Made by a program: the position numbers and the translations under genes. A DNA stretch of 64,000 nucleotides from Nocardia sp. NBC_00416 (lineage in GTDB: Bacteria > Actinomycetota > Actinomycetes > Mycobacteriales > Mycobacteriaceae). The notes below the pieces were generated by a model. The model worked only from the letters and a program-made list of their open reading frames with translations, was not told the origin of the DNA and did no database searches. The stretch covers positions 374,501-438,500 of the forward strand of contig NZ_CP107932.1 of assembly GCF_036032445.1 (NCBI RefSeq), read 5' to 3'. This document shows positions 9,019 through 17,787 of this stretch, in pieces (the first letter of the stretch is position 1; each line of letters starts with the position of its first letter).

Positions 9019-11106
9019 GTGAATGCGTGGGAGCGCTATGCCGCTGTGGTCACCGGCCGTCGGTCGTGGTTGTTGCTCGTCGCCGCGATCGCCGCGGCCT
9101 GCGCGGTGATCGGGGGTGTCGGTGCGAACGACGACGCCGGGCAGGCGCCCACCTCGCTGCCGGGAGACTCGGAGTCCGCCGAGGTCAAGGCGATGATCGC
9201 GGACTTCCCAGGTGGCGCGGACGCGCCAGTGATCATGGTGATCAGCCGGACCGACGGCGCGGAACTCACCGATTCCGACCAGGCGGCCGCCGGTCAGGCG
9301 GTCGACGCGGTGTCCGATTCGGCCGCCGGCGCGGCCGGCCTCGTCGTCTCGCCCGACGGCAAGGCGGCGCTCGGGCGCGCGACGGTGCCGTCGGAGTTGA
9401 ACGGTGCGGCCCTCGCCACCGAAATCGATCGGTTCCGCGAGTCGGCGGCGCAGCAGGTCCCACCCGGGCTGACCATGCAGATCACCGGCGGTCCCGCGTT
9501 CGGGGCCGATATCGCCGACTCCTTCGCCGGCGCCGATATCACGCTGCTGGCCGTGACCGCGCTGGTGGTCGCGCTGCTGTTGATCGTCACCTATCGCTCG
9601 CCGGTGCTCTGGCTGGTGCCGCTGCTGGTGATCGGCCTGGCCGACCGGACGGCCACCAGTACGGGCACCGCGCTCGCCCGGGTCACCGACCTGTCCTTCG
9701 ACGGGTCCACCTCGGGGATCACCAGCGTCCTGGTCTTCGGCGCCGGGACCAACTACGCCCTGCTGCTCGTCTCGCGGTACCGCGACGAACTGCATCGGCA
9801 CCGCGACCACCGCCGCGCCCTGCATGCGGCCGTCCGCCGTGCTGGTCCGGCGATCCTCGCCAGCAATGTCACTGTGGTGCTTGCCTTGTGCACGCTGCTG
9901 CTCGCGACGCTGCCGAACACCCGATCGCTCGGACTCATGGCGGCCGCGGGGCTACTCGTTGCCGTGCTGTTCGTACTGGTGGCGCTTCCGCCGGCGCTCG
10001 CGCTGTGCGGCCGCAAGATCTTCTGGCCCTTCGTGCCCGAACCGGGCGACGACGATATCGCCGAGCAGGGCGTCTGGCACCGGATCGCGACCGGGGTGGT
10101 GGCTCGCCCGGTGGCGGTCGCCGGCGGTGCGATCGCGCTGCTGGTCGTATGCTCGGCCGGTCTGCTCGGTGTCGATATCGGATTGTCGCAGACCGAGCAG
10201 TTCCGGGTGCGCGCGGAATCGGTCGACGGACTGGACACCCTCGCCGCCCATTTCCCCTCGGGCGCCTCCGATCCGACCACCGTGCTCACTCGGCAGGGCG
10301 CCGCGGGCGAGGTTCGTCCCGCCCTGGAGAACGCCGCCGGTGTCTCCCAGGTGGTCCTCGCCGGCAGCTACCACGGTGTCGACCGGTGGATGGTGACCCT
10401 CGAGGCGGCCCCGGAGTCCGCGGCGGCCTTCACCACGATCGAACAGCTGCGCACGACCCTGTCCGCGATCCCCGGTGCGCAGGCTCTGGTGGGCGGCAGC
10501 GACGCGCAGGCGCTCGATACCCGCGACGCCGCCCGCCGCGACCAACTGCTGGTCATTCCGCTCATCCTGCTGGTGGTTTTCGCGGTGCTGCTCGTTCTCC
10601 TGCGTGCGCTGCCCGCGGCGGTGCTGCTGATCGGGGTCACGGTGCTGAGCGCGCTCGCGGCGCTGGGGCTGGGCAGCCTGGTCTCCGCGCACGTATTCGG
10701 CTTCCCGGCCCTCGACACCACCGTGCCGCTGTTCGCGTTCCTGTTCCTGGTGGCACTGGGTATCGATTACACGATCTTCCTGGTGACCCGGGCGCGCGAG
10801 GAGACACCCGATCACGGCACCGTGCACGGAATCGTGCGCGCGGTCTCCGCGACAGGCGCGGTGATCACCAGCGCCGGAATCGTGCTGGCCGCGGTGTTCT
10901 GCGTCCTGGGAGTACTGCCTCTGATCACCCTCACTCAGCTCGGCATCATCGTCGGCATCGGAATCGTGCTCGATACGTTCCTGGTCCGCACGGTTGTCAT
11001 TCCGGCCCTGTTCACCGTGGTCGGGCCGAAAGTGTGGTGGCCCAGCGCATTGGCCCGCAGCTCGACGGGCGAGCCGAGTACGCCGCTGGTGGGACAGCCG
11101 CGGTAA
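9019..11106 (+). CDS. MMPL/RND-family transporter
   Basis: The 695-residue protein has the RND layout: one helix, a periplasmic loop, five helices, then a second half repeating the plan, for about 12 membrane segments. Typical stretches are FGAGTNYALLLVSRYRDEL in the first half and LGIDYTIFLVTRAREE in the second, the MMPL family signature with buried Asp-Tyr pairs. In mycolata such proteins export lipids, siderophores or drugs by proton motive force. I chose GTG 9019 because the conserved start (VNAWERYAAVVTGRRSW) begins there; it sits directly after the operator, so the mRNA may be leaderless. An upstream GTG at 8965 is the alternative. Confidence 0.88.
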   Translation: MNAWERYAAVVTGRRSWLLLVAAIAAACAVIGGVGANDDAGQAPTSLPGDSESAEVKAMIADFPGGADAPVIMVISRTDGAELTDSDQAAAGQAVDAVSDSAAGAAGLVVSPDGKAALGRATVPSELNGAALATEIDRFRESAAQQVPPGLTMQITGGPAFGADIADSFAGADITLLAVTALVVALLLIVTYRSPVLWLVPLLVIGLADRTATSTGTALARVTDLSFDGSTSGITSVLVFGAGTNYALLLVSRYRDELHRHRDHRRALHAAVRRAGPAILASNVTVVLALCTLLLATLPNTRSLGLMAAAGLLVAVLFVLVALPPALALCGRKIFWPFVPEPGDDDIAEQGVWHRIATGVVARPVAVAGGAIALLVVCSAGLLGVDIGLSQTEQFRVRAESVDGLDTLAAHFPSGASDPTTVLTRQGAAGEVRPALENAAGVSQVVLAGSYHGVDRWMVTLEAAPESAAAFTTIEQLRTTLSAIPGAQALVGGSDAQALDTRDAARRDQLLVIPLILLVVFAVLLVLLRALPAAVLLIGVTVLSALAALGLGSLVSAHVFGFPALDTTVPLFAFLFLVALGIDYTIFLVTRAREETPDHGTVHGIVRAVSATGAVITSAGIVLAAVFCVLGVLPLITLTQLGIIVGIGIVLDTFLVRTVVIPALFTVVGPKVWWPSALARSSTGEPSTPLVGQPR

Positions 11107-11116
11107 TCGGGTCGCG

Positions 11117-11147
11117 GGTCTCCGGTGGCGGGCAGCCACCGGAGACC
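11117..11147. terminator. Bidirectional hairpin terminator between convergent genes
   Basis: Thirteen-base perfect arms (11117-11129 and 11135-11147) enclose a five-base GGGCA loop. It has no T-run, as is usual in actinobacteria, and sits between the ends of the MMPL gene and the NTF2-like gene. Confidence 0.75.
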
Positions 11148-11167
11148 TGGGAGTTCCCGGTGGGACA

Positions 11168-11608
11168 TCACGAGATGCCGACGTACTGGTGGTCCCAGCG
11201 GACCCGGCCCACGTTGTCGACGAGCAGGATGTCGTATCCGCCACCCGCGACCGACCCGTCGCCGGTGGCGACCATCGACCAGGCGAGCCCGAACAGATTG
11301 CCGGCCAGTCGCACGACGGGCCCGGCCGCCGCGAATCTGTGTTCGCCCGAAGCGACGAACATGTCATAGGCGGCGCTCACCCGCCGCTCCAGGGCGGCAC
11401 GCCCCCGGATTTCGACCGAGGGCAGCGGGACGGCGAGGGCCGCCAGGGCGTCCCGCATCCCCTGCGGCGGGTTCACCAGTACCTGTACGCCGTCTTCGGT
11501 CCACAGCTCCGACAGCCGCTTACGCCTGGTTTCCGGGTCGTTCTCGTTCCACAGCGCGATGTAGTCGTCAGCGAGGCGGGTCGGTTCGTGCTCGTCACGG
11601 TTGCTCAT
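11168..11608 (-). CDS. SnoaL/NTF2-like small protein
   Basis: The ATG at 11608 gives 146 residues. The sequence has the cone-fold pattern of NTF2-like proteins: an N-terminal helix (LADDYIALWNENDPETRRKRLSELW), the first strand with the WTEDG turn, and C-terminal strands ending in WDHQYVGIS. Such proteins act as small isomerases, hydrolases or binding proteins, and the ligand cannot be told. The frame continues 35 codons upstream, but that part overlaps the promoter area and does not look coding. It is divergent from the XRE/MmyB regulator, a pairing that suggests control by it. Confidence 0.75.
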   Translation of the reverse strand: MSNRDEHEPTRLADDYIALWNENDPETRRKRLSELWTEDGVQVLVNPPQGMRDALAALAVPLPSVEIRGRAALERRVSAAYDMFVASGEHRFAAAGPVVRLAGNLFGLAWSMVATGDGSVAGGGYDILLVDNVGRVRWDHQYVGIS

Positions 11609-11700
11609 ATCACCGAGTGTGTCCGGCGGTGCACCGCTGTGCGATTCCCTGGAGGGAATGGCGGGAGCGCGGACCCGGCGCCGATACTGCACAGGTGACG

Positions 11701-12483
11701 ATGGCAGGGACACGGACCGGTTTCGCCGGGCAGCTGAAACAGTGGCGGCTGCGGGGCCGGGTGAGTCAGCTCGATCTGGCCATCAGGGCCGGTACCACGC
11801 AGCGGCATCTGAGCTTCCTGGAACAGGGCCGGTCCCGGCCGGGACCGGCCATGGTGGTGCGACTGGCCGAATCCCTCGGTCTGTCACTGCGTGATCGCAA
11901 CGGACTGCTGCTGGCCGCGGGGTACGCTCCGGCCTTCCCCGAATCCGCACTCGACACAGCCGAACTGGCGCCGGCACGCGGAGCGCTGCGCAGCATTCTC
12001 GACGGGCATATGCCCTATCCCGCGGTCGTCGTCCGTCCGCACGGCATCCTGGTCGCGGCCAACGCGGCCTTCGGGTTGCTGACCGAGGGCGCCACGCCGT
12101 CGCTGCTGCGGCCGCCGCTGAACGTCATGCGGCTGGCGCTGCACCCGGAGGGACTCGCCCCACGGGTGGTCAACCTCGCGGAATGGGGCCGCCATATCAC
12201 CGAAGGGTTGCGGGGCCGGGCGGCCCGCAGTCCGGATCCGGGTGTGGACGAACTGGTCGCCGAACTCGAAAGCTATCTGCCGCCAACCGAACTCGGACCG
12301 GATCATCTGGGTTTCGCGGTACCGCTGCGACTGCGCAGTGCCGCGGGCGAACTGCGCCTGATCACGATGATCTCGTCGTTCACCACCGCCGTCGACGTCA
12401 CTCTCGCCGAACTGCAACTGGAGACGTTTCTCCCCGCCGACGAAGCCACGGCCCAGATCCTGCGCGATCGCGCCGATAAGTGA
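11701..12483 (+). CDS. XRE-family regulator with MmyB-like ligand domain
   Basis: The 260-residue product has an N-terminal helix-turn-helix (SQLDLAIRAGTTQRHLSFLE, about residues 22-41) and a C-terminal MmyB-like PAS-type domain with the characteristic stretches AANAAFGLLTEG, NVMRLALHPEGLAPRVVNL and a final strand ending near ETFLPADEAT. These regulators control neighbouring oxidoreductase or NTF2-like genes in response to small ligands, probably fatty acids by analogy with MmyB structures. ATG 11701 is chosen; GTG 11695, two codons earlier, is equally possible. It is divergent from the NTF2-like gene. Confidence 0.88.
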   Translation: MAGTRTGFAGQLKQWRLRGRVSQLDLAIRAGTTQRHLSFLEQGRSRPGPAMVVRLAESLGLSLRDRNGLLLAAGYAPAFPESALDTAELAPARGALRSILDGHMPYPAVVVRPHGILVAANAAFGLLTEGATPSLLRPPLNVMRLALHPEGLAPRVVNLAEWGRHITEGLRGRAARSPDPGVDELVAELESYLPPTELGPDHLGFAVPLRLRSAAGELRLITMISSFTTAVDVTLAELQLETFLPADEATAQILRDRADK

Positions 12484-12508
12484 GTTACCCCCGCTTCACA
12501 CCATTTGC

Positions 12509-12527
12509 ATAGGTAAGGCTAACCTGA
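12509..12527. promoter_or_regulatory. IdeR/DtxR-type iron box
   Basis: ATAGGTAAGGCTAACCTGA matches the 19-bp consensus TTAGGTTAGGCTAACCTAA at 16 positions by eye. It lies 35 bases before the ATG of the lipoprotein gene and just after the XRE gene stop. Iron-loaded IdeR would bind here and shut the operon off, so the transporter is expected to be induced under iron limitation. Confidence 0.85.
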
Positions 12528-12561
12528 ATCCGATTTCGGATGATTCAGAGGTAGGACGATT

Positions 12562-13713
12562 ATGCGCATGGCATCGAATACGCAGCGTGCACGGTGGCGG
12601 AAGCGGAGCTTCCCACCACGGCGATGGATGGTCGCCGGCGTGATCGGGGCCCTCGCGCTGACCGCCGGATGCTCCACCCGGGAAGCGCAGACCGACGACT
12701 CCACCGGCGGCGTCGGGGCGCTGTCGATCGTCGACCAGCGCGGCGACACCGTGAACCTGGCCGGTGCGGCCGGCAAGGTGGCGTTCACGGTGATGCCGGC
12801 GCCCTCGATCTTCGCCGCCGTCGACCGCAGCTACGACCGGATCGTCGGCATCAACCAGTCGACGCTGGTGGCGAACCGGGGCGGCATGTTCGCGACCATG
12901 TTCCCCCAGTCGGCGGAATCCGCCGTCGTCGCGGGCAACGATTTCGTGCCCAATGTCGAGACCCTGCTCCAACTCGATCCCGATGTCGTGGTCCAGTGGG
13001 GCGACCGGGGGCCCGACGTCACAGCGCCGATCGAGGCGGCGGGCTTTCCCGTGGTGGGCCTGAAATACGGAACGCAAGAGGATCTGGAGCAGTGGATCAC
13101 GCTGTTCGCGCAGATCGCGGGTAAACCCGAGCGCGGGCAGGAGTTGGTCGACTGGCAGCGCACCGAGCAGTCCGAGATGCGCGCCGACGTGGCCGCGCAG
13201 ACGACACCCCGGCCCCGGGCCATGATCCTGTCGCGCGCCGGTGACACCTACAGCACCACCAGCCCGAAGGGCTACGACGGATTCCAGTTCGACCTCGTCG
13301 GCGCGGATCTGGTCACCAAGGACTTCCTCTCCGACGCCGGGCAGGTGAGCCCCGAACAGATCCTGGCCTGGAACCCCGAGGTCATCATGCTGAGCGGATT
13401 CGACGAGAGCACGCCCGCCGATATCTACGCCGACCCCCGGCTGGCCGGCGTGAGCGCGGTCCAGCACAAGCGTGTCTACAAAACGCCGCTCGGCGGCTAC
13501 CGCTGGCAGGTGCCCAGCGCCGAATCCCCGCTGATGTGGCAGTGGATGCACCACATCCTGTACCCCGGCGCCCGAGACGGGCAGTTGCGCGACGATATCC
13601 GGGCCGCGTTCGACGACCTGTTCGCCTACCGGATCTCCGACCAGGAGATCGACCAGGTGCTGCGCTTCGACCTGAACAAGGACGCCGCGGGTTATGACCA
13701 GTTCCTCCGTTGA
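12562..13713 (+). CDS. Iron-siderophore-type ABC transporter, substrate-binding lipoprotein
   Basis: The 383-residue protein begins with a basic segment, a hydrophobic helix and a lipobox LTAGC near residue 37, so it is a lipoprotein facing outward. The rest has the two-lobed type III binding-protein pattern (VDRSYDRIVGINQ, LDPDVVVQWG, NPEVIMLSGF) used for siderophores, haem or cobalamin. It is the first gene behind the iron box and overlaps the permease gene by 20 bases, so expression is coupled. The C-terminal 50 residues (DGQLRDDIRAAFDDLFAYRI) are typical of ligand proteins of FecCD systems. The ligand is not identified. Confidence 0.9.
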   Translation: MRMASNTQRARWRKRSFPPRRWMVAGVIGALALTAGCSTREAQTDDSTGGVGALSIVDQRGDTVNLAGAAGKVAFTVMPAPSIFAAVDRSYDRIVGINQSTLVANRGGMFATMFPQSAESAVVAGNDFVPNVETLLQLDPDVVVQWGDRGPDVTAPIEAAGFPVVGLKYGTQEDLEQWITLFAQIAGKPERGQELVDWQRTEQSEMRADVAAQTTPRPRAMILSRAGDTYSTTSPKGYDGFQFDLVGADLVTKDFLSDAGQVSPEQILAWNPEVIMLSGFDESTPADIYADPRLAGVSAVQHKRVYKTPLGGYRWQVPSAESPLMWQWMHHILYPGARDGQLRDDIRAAFDDLFAYRISDQEIDQVLRFDLNKDAAGYDQFLR

Positions 13714-14782
13714 CGAGGCCGCGGCCGCGGCGGCGGTAGATCCGGCGCCGCGCCGTGCGCGGTTCGATCGCCGACTGCTGGTCGTCCCGGGGTTCGTCGT
13801 CCTGCTCGCCGTCGTGGCCGTCGCCGCGCTGGCGGTCGGCCGCTACAGCGTCCCGCCGAACGAGATCGTGCGGATCCTGCTCGGCCAGTTCTTGCCGATC
13901 GAGCAGACCTGGTACCCGCAGGAGCGCACCGTGGTGCTCGACGTGCGGATGCCCCGGGTGCTGCTGTCGATACTGCTGGGGGCGGGTCTGGCGCTCACCG
14001 GCGCCGTGATGCAGGCCGTCTTCCGGAACCCGCTGGCCAGCGCACAGGTGCTGGGTGTGTCCTCGGGCGCTTCCTTCGGCGGTGTGCTGATCCTGCTCGC
14101 CGGCTTCGGCGGGGCCGCACTGGTGGGCGGTGCTTTCCTCGGCGGCGTCGTCGCCTTGGTCCTCGTGGTCACGATCGCCCGGGCGGTCCCCGGGGCGCCG
14201 CTGCTGATGATCATCCTCGGCGGCACGGTGGTCGGTGCGATGTTCCAGGCGATGGTCTCGTTCATCACCTACATCGCCGACCCCTACAGCGAACTCCCCT
14301 CGATCGTCTTCTGGCTCATGGGTTCGCTGGCCACCGCGAGTTACACCAAGGTGCTGACCGCCGCGATACCCATCGTGGTGGCCGGGCTGGCCGTGCTCGC
14401 CCTGCGCTGGCGGCTGAACATCCTCGCCATGGGCGACGAGGACGCCACCGCGCTCGGGCTGAAACCCCGGCGGCTGCGCAACTTCCTGCTGTTGTGCGTC
14501 GCCATGATCACCGCGGGTTCGGTCTCGGTGGCCGGTGTCATCGGTTGGGTCGGGTTGGTCGTCCCGCATCTGGTGCGCATGATGGTCGGTACGGACAACC
14601 GGATCGTCCTGCCGGTCAGCGCGCTGCTCGGCGCCACCTATCTGACCGCGATCGATACGCTCTCGCGCACCCTGAGCACCGCCGAGATCCCGATCGGGAT
14701 CCTCACCGCGATCATCGGGGCCCCGTTCTTCGTGGTACTGCTGATCCGCAACCGTTCCCGCCTGTGGGGTGCCGATGCTTGA
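13694..14782 (+). CDS. FecCD-family ABC transporter permease
   Basis: The 362-residue protein has about ten membrane segments and the full FecCD signature: MPRVLLSILLGAGLALTGAV, QAVFRNPLASAQVLGVSSGA, and near the end GVIGWVGLVVPHLVRMMVG followed by STAEIPIGILTAIIGAPFF. It forms the channel for the ligand delivered by the lipoprotein. As a single permease gene it must act as a homodimer. ATG 13694 lies within the previous gene and the stop at 14782 overlaps the ATPase start. Confidence 0.93.
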   Translation: MTSSSVDEAAAAAAVDPAPRRARFDRRLLVVPGFVVLLAVVAVAALAVGRYSVPPNEIVRILLGQFLPIEQTWYPQERTVVLDVRMPRVLLSILLGAGLALTGAVMQAVFRNPLASAQVLGVSSGASFGGVLILLAGFGGAALVGGAFLGGVVALVLVVTIARAVPGAPLLMIILGGTVVGAMFQAMVSFITYIADPYSELPSIVFWLMGSLATASYTKVLTAAIPIVVAGLAVLALRWRLNILAMGDEDATALGLKPRRLRNFLLLCVAMITAGSVSVAGVIGWVGLVVPHLVRMMVGTDNRIVLPVSALLGATYLTAIDTLSRTLSTAEIPIGILTAIIGAPFFVVLLIRNRSRLWGADA

Positions 14783-15530
14783 GGCCCGATCACTGTCGTT
14801 CCGCTACTCGGCCAAGGGGCCGTGGATCTTTCGTGATGTATCGGTACGCGCCGCGGCGGGGGAGGTGCTCGCCGTCCTCGGCCCGAACGCCCGGGGCAAG
14901 ACCACCATGCTGAAATGCCTGGCCGGGATCGCCCGGCCGGTTTCCGGCGCGGTCGAGGTCAGCGGCCGGGTGGGCTATGTGCCGCAGAGTCATTCGGTGG
15001 TGTTCTCGTTCTCGGTCCTCGATATCGTGCTCATGGGCCGGGCGCGGACGGTGAAGATCTACAGCACCCCGACCGTCCACGACCGCGCCGCCGCCCGCGA
15101 AGCGCTGCGCCGGGTGGGCGTCGTGCATCTCGCCGACCGGGACTACACCGGGCTCAGCGGCGGAGAACGGCAACTGGTGCTCATCGCCCGGGCACTCGTC
15201 TCCGAATGCGACACGATCGTGCTCGACGAACCCGCGGCCGCCTTGGACCTCCGTAATCAGGCTCGGGTCCTGACCGTGCTGCGGGCGTTGGCGGACGAGG
15301 GGATGGCGGTCGTGATGACGACCCATCATCCCGACCACGCCCTGCACGTGGCCGAACGGTCGATGCTGATGGTGGGCCCGGACGACCAGCGGTCCGGTTC
15401 GACCCGCGAATTGCTCACGGGCGCACTGCTGTCCGAGATGTACGGCGTCCCGATCGTGACGGCCGATATCGAGACGCCGAGTGCGATCAGGCGGCTGACC
15501 GTACCCGATTTCGGACGGGGGATCGGATGA
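14775..15530 (+). CDS. ABC transporter ATP-binding protein (FepC-like)
   Basis: The 251-residue ATPase has Walker A GPNARGKTT at about residues 36-44, the Q-loop in VGYVPQSHSVVFSFSVLDIV, the LSGGE signature at about 129-133, Walker B TIVLDEPAAALD and the switch His in TTHHPDHAL. The usual GPNGAGKS/T loop here carries Ala-Arg instead of Gly-Ala, which still fits GxxxxGKT. It powers import with the FecCD permease. ATG 14775 or the in-frame GTG 14769 may be used. The stop overlaps the next gene's ATG by four bases. Confidence 0.92.
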   Translation: MLEARSLSFRYSAKGPWIFRDVSVRAAAGEVLAVLGPNARGKTTMLKCLAGIARPVSGAVEVSGRVGYVPQSHSVVFSFSVLDIVLMGRARTVKIYSTPTVHDRAAAREALRRVGVVHLADRDYTGLSGGERQLVLIARALVSECDTIVLDEPAAALDLRNQARVLTVLRALADEGMAVVMTTHHPDHALHVAERSMLMVGPDDQRSGSTRELLTGALLSEMYGVPIVTADIETPSAIRRLTVPDFGRGIG

Positions 15531-16150
15531 CGGTGGTGAAAGCCGTGATGGCCCGGAGCGCAGGGGAGCTGGTCGACGGCTTCCGGGAGGTCGACGTCTA
15601 CGACCTCCCGGGGGAGTGCGACACCGCTACCACCGGTATCTATCTGACCGATGACGCCGACCAGGAATTCCTGCTCGAACAGCGGCCGCTGTTGGACACA
15701 TTCGTCGCCCGCGGCGGGCGGATCGTGGTCAACGGCCACGTCCAGCGCGTTTTCCTGGACGGACTGACCACCTGGCGCAAACTCGAGTTCCGCAATCCCC
15801 GCGATCTCGCGTTGACGCGGGTCACCGAACACCCCGTCTGGGCAGGCACCGATCCGAAGTCGTTCCTGTACAACACCGGAACCCGCGGCCCCGTCCCGTT
15901 CGCGGAACTGGAACGGATCGGCGTCGCCGGTTTCTACGGTCGCGGCTGCTACCCCGACCTGCCCGAATACGCGCGGATAGTCCATACGATCGGCCGCACC
16001 CACGCCCCGATCGACTACGACTACCCGTTGGGCACGGGTCGCGTACTGGTGCACGGCGGCAACGACCTGCTGCAGTTCGCCGGCGCCGACCGCGGTACCG
16101 CCCGGCTGCGCCCGCAACTCCTGCGGTGGCTGGAGGGACACGATGACTGA
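15527..16150 (+). CDS. Uncharacterised protein, amidotransferase-fold-like (pair member 1)
   Basis: The 207-residue soluble protein follows the ATPase with a 4-base overlap and is followed by a similar-looking gene with an 8-base overlap. The stretches FVARGGRIVVNGHVQ and GTGRVLVHGGNDLLQF resemble the Rossmann-like strands of ThuA/class I amidotransferase-like proteins, in which a gathered ligand is enclosed near the strand ends. No Cys-His-Glu catalytic triad is evident, so catalysis is doubtful. Within this operon it may process or sense the imported metal chelate. This assignment is by fold impression only. Confidence 0.5.
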   Translation: MTVVKAVMARSAGELVDGFREVDVYDLPGECDTATTGIYLTDDADQEFLLEQRPLLDTFVARGGRIVVNGHVQRVFLDGLTTWRKLEFRNPRDLALTRVTEHPVWAGTDPKSFLYNTGTRGPVPFAELERIGVAGFYGRGCYPDLPEYARIVHTIGRTHAPIDYDYPLGTGRVLVHGGNDLLQFAGADRGTARLRPQLLRWLEGHDD

Positions 16151-16793
16151 CCCCGGTCGGCCCGCGTCGGCCGTCGTCTTCCTGCACGGCGGCAGCCACG
16201 CCCAGCTGGCCACCCTCGCCGACCCCGCGCTCGCGCCCTACCGGATCCGTCCGGTGCATGTGCGCACGGGCGCACTCGACGATCTGGCCGGGGCCGAGGT
16301 GATCGTGGTCGCCGATCGGCTGCGCCCGGACCTGCTGCGACGCTGGACAGGCGCGATCCCGGCCGCCCTGGATCACGGGGCGACCGTCCTCGTCTTCGGC
16401 GAGAATTCCGTCGGACAGTGGCTGCCCGGAGTCAGGGAAGAAAGCCGTCCCACAGTGTTCTGGTGGTGGCGCACCGGTGCAGACCACCGGCTGCGGACCC
16501 GCGCACCCGGCCACCCCGCCTGGGAGTTCTTCGCCGAGCGCGCGGTGATCTGGCACTACCACGGCGTGCTGGACCCGCCCGACGGCGCGGTGAGCCTGGT
16601 CGACCTGCACACCGAGGACGGCGCCCGCGACGGTTCGATCCTCTACATCGACGAGACGTCCACGGCCGGACGACTGCTCGTGACCACGATGGATCCCGTG
16701 TACCACCACGGATCCGGATTCATGCCCGGCGCAACGCAACTGCTCTACTCCGCGCTGTACTGGGCCACCAGGAACAAAGGGAAGACATGCTGA
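16143..16793 (+). CDS. Uncharacterised protein, ThuA/amidotransferase-fold-like (pair member 2)
   Basis: This 216-residue protein has an N-terminal strand AVVFLHGGSHAQL, a central ATVLVFGENSVGQWLPG and a late RLLVTTMDPVYHHGSGFM segment, the arrangement seen in ThuA-like and glutamine-amidotransferase-like folds. It shares the general plan of the preceding gene product. No nucleophilic Cys stands at an expected elbow. It overlaps the preceding gene by 8 bases and the next by 7. Its place in an iron-box operon suggests a role with the transported ligand, which is inference. Confidence 0.5.
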   Translation: MTDPGRPASAVVFLHGGSHAQLATLADPALAPYRIRPVHVRTGALDDLAGAEVIVVADRLRPDLLRRWTGAIPAALDHGATVLVFGENSVGQWLPGVREESRPTVFWWWRTGADHRLRTRAPGHPAWEFFAERAVIWHYHGVLDPPDGAVSLVDLHTEDGARDGSILYIDETSTAGRLLVTTMDPVYHHGSGFMPGATQLLYSALYWATRNKGKTC

Positions 16794-17290
16794 CAGTCCT
16801 CGAATCGGGCGTGCCGATCGACATCTCGTTCACCGATCTGATGAAGTACCACGGCACGGAGTTCCCCGGCGGTGTCGCGCACGCGTACTGCGCGATGCGC
16901 CACGCCGTCGCGGTACTCGGCGATATCGAACGCCGGGAGGTCACAGTCCGCACCGCCTTTCCCGGGCCGGGCGGCCGGGACGCGGTGGAAATGGCGCTGC
17001 GCGCGGTCACCGGTGAGCGTTTCGTCGTCGAACCCGCACTCGCGGCGACCGCCCGCGGCGCCACCCTCGCCCGGTACGTCTGGGAATTCACCTACCGCGG
17101 TCGCGGGGTAGTGCTGCAACTGCGGGACGCGGGTTTCGTCACCGACGAATTCATCGCGCTCGGCGCCCGCCGCGACCGCAGTGCCGCCGACAACGCGCGG
17201 CTGACCGTCCTGAAACAGGAGATGACCGACCGGCTGCTCGCCGGCGAGGTGGGGCAGGTCTACGAAGAAGTGCCGTCGCCGACGCGCTGA
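16787..17290 (+). CDS. FmdE-like domain protein
   Basis: The ATG at 16787 gives 167 residues. Near the start, MKYHGTEFPGGVAHAYCAMR resembles the FmdE family pattern fHGHxCPGxxxGxxxa, in which His and Cys help bind a metal. Here the first His (in HG) is kept but the Cys of CPG is replaced by Phe. Later VVEPALAATARGATLARYVW corresponds to the domain's second half. The family was named from an operon of formylmethanofuran dehydrogenase but occurs widely next to metal uptake genes. It is the last gene of the iron-box operon. Role unknown; the assignment is moderate. Confidence 0.5.
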   Translation: MLTVLESGVPIDISFTDLMKYHGTEFPGGVAHAYCAMRHAVAVLGDIERREVTVRTAFPGPGGRDAVEMALRAVTGERFVVEPALAATARGATLARYVWEFTYRGRGVVLQLRDAGFVTDEFIALGARRDRSAADNARLTVLKQEMTDRLLAGEVGQVYEEVPSPTR

Positions 17291-17415
17291 CGCGCCGCCC
17301 CGGCGAACCACCGACGCTGACCTACACTCGGCGGCACCGCGCCCCACGTTCGGGTTTCCCACGGCGTCCGGCCGGGTACGCGATCACCGTTGTCACGTTC
17401 GGAAGGAGGCCGATC

Positions 17416-17787
17416 ATGGTGGCCGACGGGGTAGAAGGTTTGCGGACAGTCGTGCTGGACTGCCCGGATCCGTGGCAGCTCTCCGAGTTCTACCTCGGAT
17501 TGCTCGGCGGCGAAGTGTTGCGCGAGGAGAGCGACGACACCTGGGTGGCGATGGTGGATCCACAGGGCCGGCGACTCGCGTTCCAGCTGTCACCGCAATA
17601 CCGGCCGCCCCGGTTCCCGGATCCGGCCGGCTCGCAGCAGATCCATCTGGACGTGCTGGTGCGCGATGTGGAGGTCGCCGAACCTGCCGTACTGGCGCTG
17701 GGCGCCGCCTTCGTCCACGCGGAAGAGGCATTCCGGGTTTACACGGACCCGGTGGGCCATACGTTCTGTCTGGTCTGGTTCACGTGA
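17416..17787 (+). CDS. VOC (glyoxalase/dioxygenase superfamily) protein
   Basis: The 123-residue protein shows one VOC double module: LRTVVLDCPDPWQLSEFYLG at the start, the middle QQIHLDVLVRDVEVAEPAVL, and the end VYTDPVGHTFCLVWF. These proteins bind a divalent metal or act as small-molecule binding proteins such as antibiotic sequestrants; HxD/E positions are partly kept (His in QQIHLDV). An AAGGAGG box lies about 6 bases before the ATG at 17416. It overlaps the photolyase gene by 4 bases, so both are made from one mRNA. Confidence 0.85.
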   Translation: MVADGVEGLRTVVLDCPDPWQLSEFYLGLLGGEVLREESDDTWVAMVDPQGRRLAFQLSPQYRPPRFPDPAGSQQIHLDVLVRDVEVAEPAVLALGAAFVHAEEAFRVYTDPVGHTFCLVWFT

